Notes under the pieces: generated by a model
Databases searched by the model: none
What the model saw: only the letters and a program-made list of their open reading frames with translations
Told to the model about the DNA's origin: nothing
In this document: piece by piece, positions 11,958 to 12,767 of the stretch
Position numbering within the stretch: position 1 is the first letter of the stretch
How the letters are laid out: each line of letters opens with the position of its first letter
Program-made: the position numbers and the translations under genes
Source of the DNA: Chloroflexota bacterium
GTDB taxonomy: Bacteria > Chloroflexota > Dehalococcoidia > Tepidiformales > Tepidiformaceae
Assembly: GCA_021823905.1 (NCBI GenBank)
Contig: JAKALX010000061.1
Location: forward strand, 1-12,767
DNA: 12,767 bases
Direction of reading: 5' to 3'

Positions 11958-12408
11958 TGATCCGGATTACCTCGTGGGGCGAGTGGATAGCGATAGGATC
12001 GAACCCGAACCTGCCGTTCACTTCATTGTAGAGTCGAATTTTGTCGAAACGGACGATGTCGCGGAAGTTCCAACTCACGATGAGGTCGCAGCGTCCGACT
12101 GTCGCAAGCGCGACATGCAGCGAGTCGTCAGCGGACCGGGCAGTGAGGATTCCAGCGTCTATGTAGCCGGCGGCGAGCCGAACGGCAGCGTCGCTGACAC
12201 GGAGGAGCTCAGCGCCGCCGAGGCCCGCCCGGAACGCAGCTCGAACCTGCTCCGGAGCGCCGTCGATCTCGCGAGCGACTACCGACGAAGTTACGAGTCG
12301 CAGTGTGTGGGCTGCAACGAGCTCGAAGAATCGGCGCGAGGCCTCGGCGAACTCGATGTCGAACAGCCCCCCGAACACCGACGTGTCTGCGTAGACGCGG
12401 ATGGCCAC
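11941..12408 (-). CDS. PIN-domain RNase toxin (VapC-like)
   Basis: 155 aa. The GTG at 12408 puts the first strand RVYADTSVFGG at the N-terminus as in the family; the upstream TTG at 12444 coincides with a promoter -35. Acidic residues expected of the PIN active site are present: D8 (YADTS), E48 (VAREID), D94/D95 (SADDSLHVALA) and D117 within VSWNFRDIVRF. The RNase would cut RNA with Mg2+ or Mn2+; the target is unknown. The protein is followed by an overlapping small antitoxin-like gene, so the order is toxin first, which is the reverse of most VapBC operons but usual for this PIN subgroup. Confidence 0.88.
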   Translation of the reverse strand: MAIRVYADTSVFGGLFDIEFAEASRRFFELVAAHTLRLVTSSVVAREIDGAPEQVRAAFRAGLGGAELLRVSDAAVRLAAGYIDAGILTARSADDSLHVALATVGRCDLIVSWNFRDIVRFDKIRLYNEVNGRFGFDPIAIHSPHEVIRINDQDV

Positions 12409-12415
12409 GGTGAAG

Positions 12416-12444
12416 AGTCTGGCTGGCCTCCTGCCTCTCGGCAA
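12416..12444 (-). promoter_or_regulatory. Candidate leaderless promoter of the PIN gene
   Basis: On the minus strand TTGCCG (12439-12444) and CAGACT (12416-12421) are 17 bases apart, and CAGACT ends seven bases before the GTG. The transcript would start at the start codon. The -35 hexamer is identical to that proposed for mrp. Confidence 0.4.
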
Positions 12445-12512
12445 CGGGAGTGCCCAGCCATCCGTGGCGGTAACATCTCATCGGAGTCCGTGAACTCCCA
12501 GGAGTGGCGCCC

Positions 12513-12767
12513 ATGACCCAGCGCGAAGACGTCGCACGCGCGCTCGCGTTCTTCGAAGAGACCGAGGACGTCATGCTGCTCCACCGGCTCCTGGCCGAGG
12601 TCGCCCCTCGCGCGCGCCGCATGGTCGGGCAGCTACTGGCCGAGGGCGGCGACGAGGCGATCCCTCCGCCCGCCGAGCTTCGCGCGGCGCGCTCGCCGGC
12701 GACGCAGGACCAGGCGCTCAAGACGCTGCGGACCGTGAATGACTTCGCCCTGCTCCAGGTGCTGACG
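12513..12767 (+). CDS. N-terminal part of an unknown helical protein
   Basis: ATG at 12513 with AGGAG eight bases upstream; the frame is open for 85 codons to the window edge, so the 3' end is missing. The residues form helices (VARALAFFEETEDVMLLHRL, LAEVAPRARRMVGQLLAEGG), a Pro-rich link (IPPPAEL) and another helix with DQALKTLRTVNDFALLQVL. It is Ala/Leu/Arg/Glu-rich, without a signal peptide or membrane segment in the visible part. Codon use (GC-ending) resembles the core genes. It is divergent from the PIN toxin gene with 104 bp between them. Function unknown. Confidence 0.7.
   Translation, partial: MTQREDVARALAFFEETEDVMLLHRLLAEVAPRARRMVGQLLAEGGDEAIPPPAELRAARSPATQDQALKTLRTVNDFALLQVLT

Noticed and set aside
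1..12767. CRISPR array, insertion sequence or integrase gene
   Set aside because: No regularly spaced repeats, transposase or integrase motifs were seen on either strand.

Overview
The window is GC-rich bacterial DNA, closely packed in most places. It carries 16 protein-coding genes I can support (two of them cut by the window edges), one tRNA gene and one probable broken small gene. Several traits suggest Chloroflexota (Dehalococcoidia-like), though an actinobacterial-type genome cannot be excluded: a lipoprotein with a CGG-type lipobox and a Thr/Ser/Ala-rich linker, several genes that look leaderless (a -10-like box 6-8 nt before the start codon), lipid-type thiolase/DUF35 and MaoC-pair genes, and intergenic repeats of the kind often seen in environmental Chloroflexota. 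This placement is inference.

Layout. 1-807 (-): secreted lipoprotein, 3' end outside the window. 808-1599: no intact gene; holds a small gene apparently interrupted by an in-frame TGA (1061-1261) and a 13-bp stem-loop. 1600-1676 (-): tRNA-Pro(UGG). 1718-2656 (-): class 1B dihydroorotate dehydrogenase PyrD. 2746-2979 (-): 77-aa Zn-binding protein, closed by a canonical terminator lying just before pyrD. 2980-3306: divergent regulatory region with repeated TCGCGAAAGG motifs and a candidate promoter. 3307-5538 (+): Mrp/ApbC P-loop ATPase followed 6 bp later by a NYN-domain (PIN-like nuclease) protein with a long disordered N-terminus. 5553-5674: composite palindromic repeat that also looks like the terminator. 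5692-7369 (-): DUF35 Zn-ribbon/OB protein and a thiolase-fold partner that lacks the thiolase cysteines, driven by a good promoter at 7417-7445. 7552-7857 (+): small unknown gene flanked by a 29-bp imperfect direct repeat.

7958-10607 is a visibly less GC-rich accessory block: an unknown 318-aa protein with a helix-turn-helix-like N-terminus (-), an unknown 96-aa protein (+), a compact PD-(D/E)XK nuclease (+) and a D12-class adenine methyltransferase (-). Nuclease and methyltransferase converge and overlap by 28 bp. This is the best candidate for an undescribed system: a small restriction-modification-like or defence cassette with two extra unassigned proteins.

10855-11738 (+): two translationally coupled hotdog-fold (MaoC-type) subunits in which the usual catalytic His is not seen. 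Together with the thiolase/DUF35 pair they resemble the parts of a steroid/branched acyl-CoA side-chain hydratase-aldolase module, now separated by the accessory block. 11745-12408 (-): PIN-domain toxin with an overlapping small downstream antitoxin-like gene. 12513-12767 (+): start of a helical protein of unknown function, cut by the window edge.
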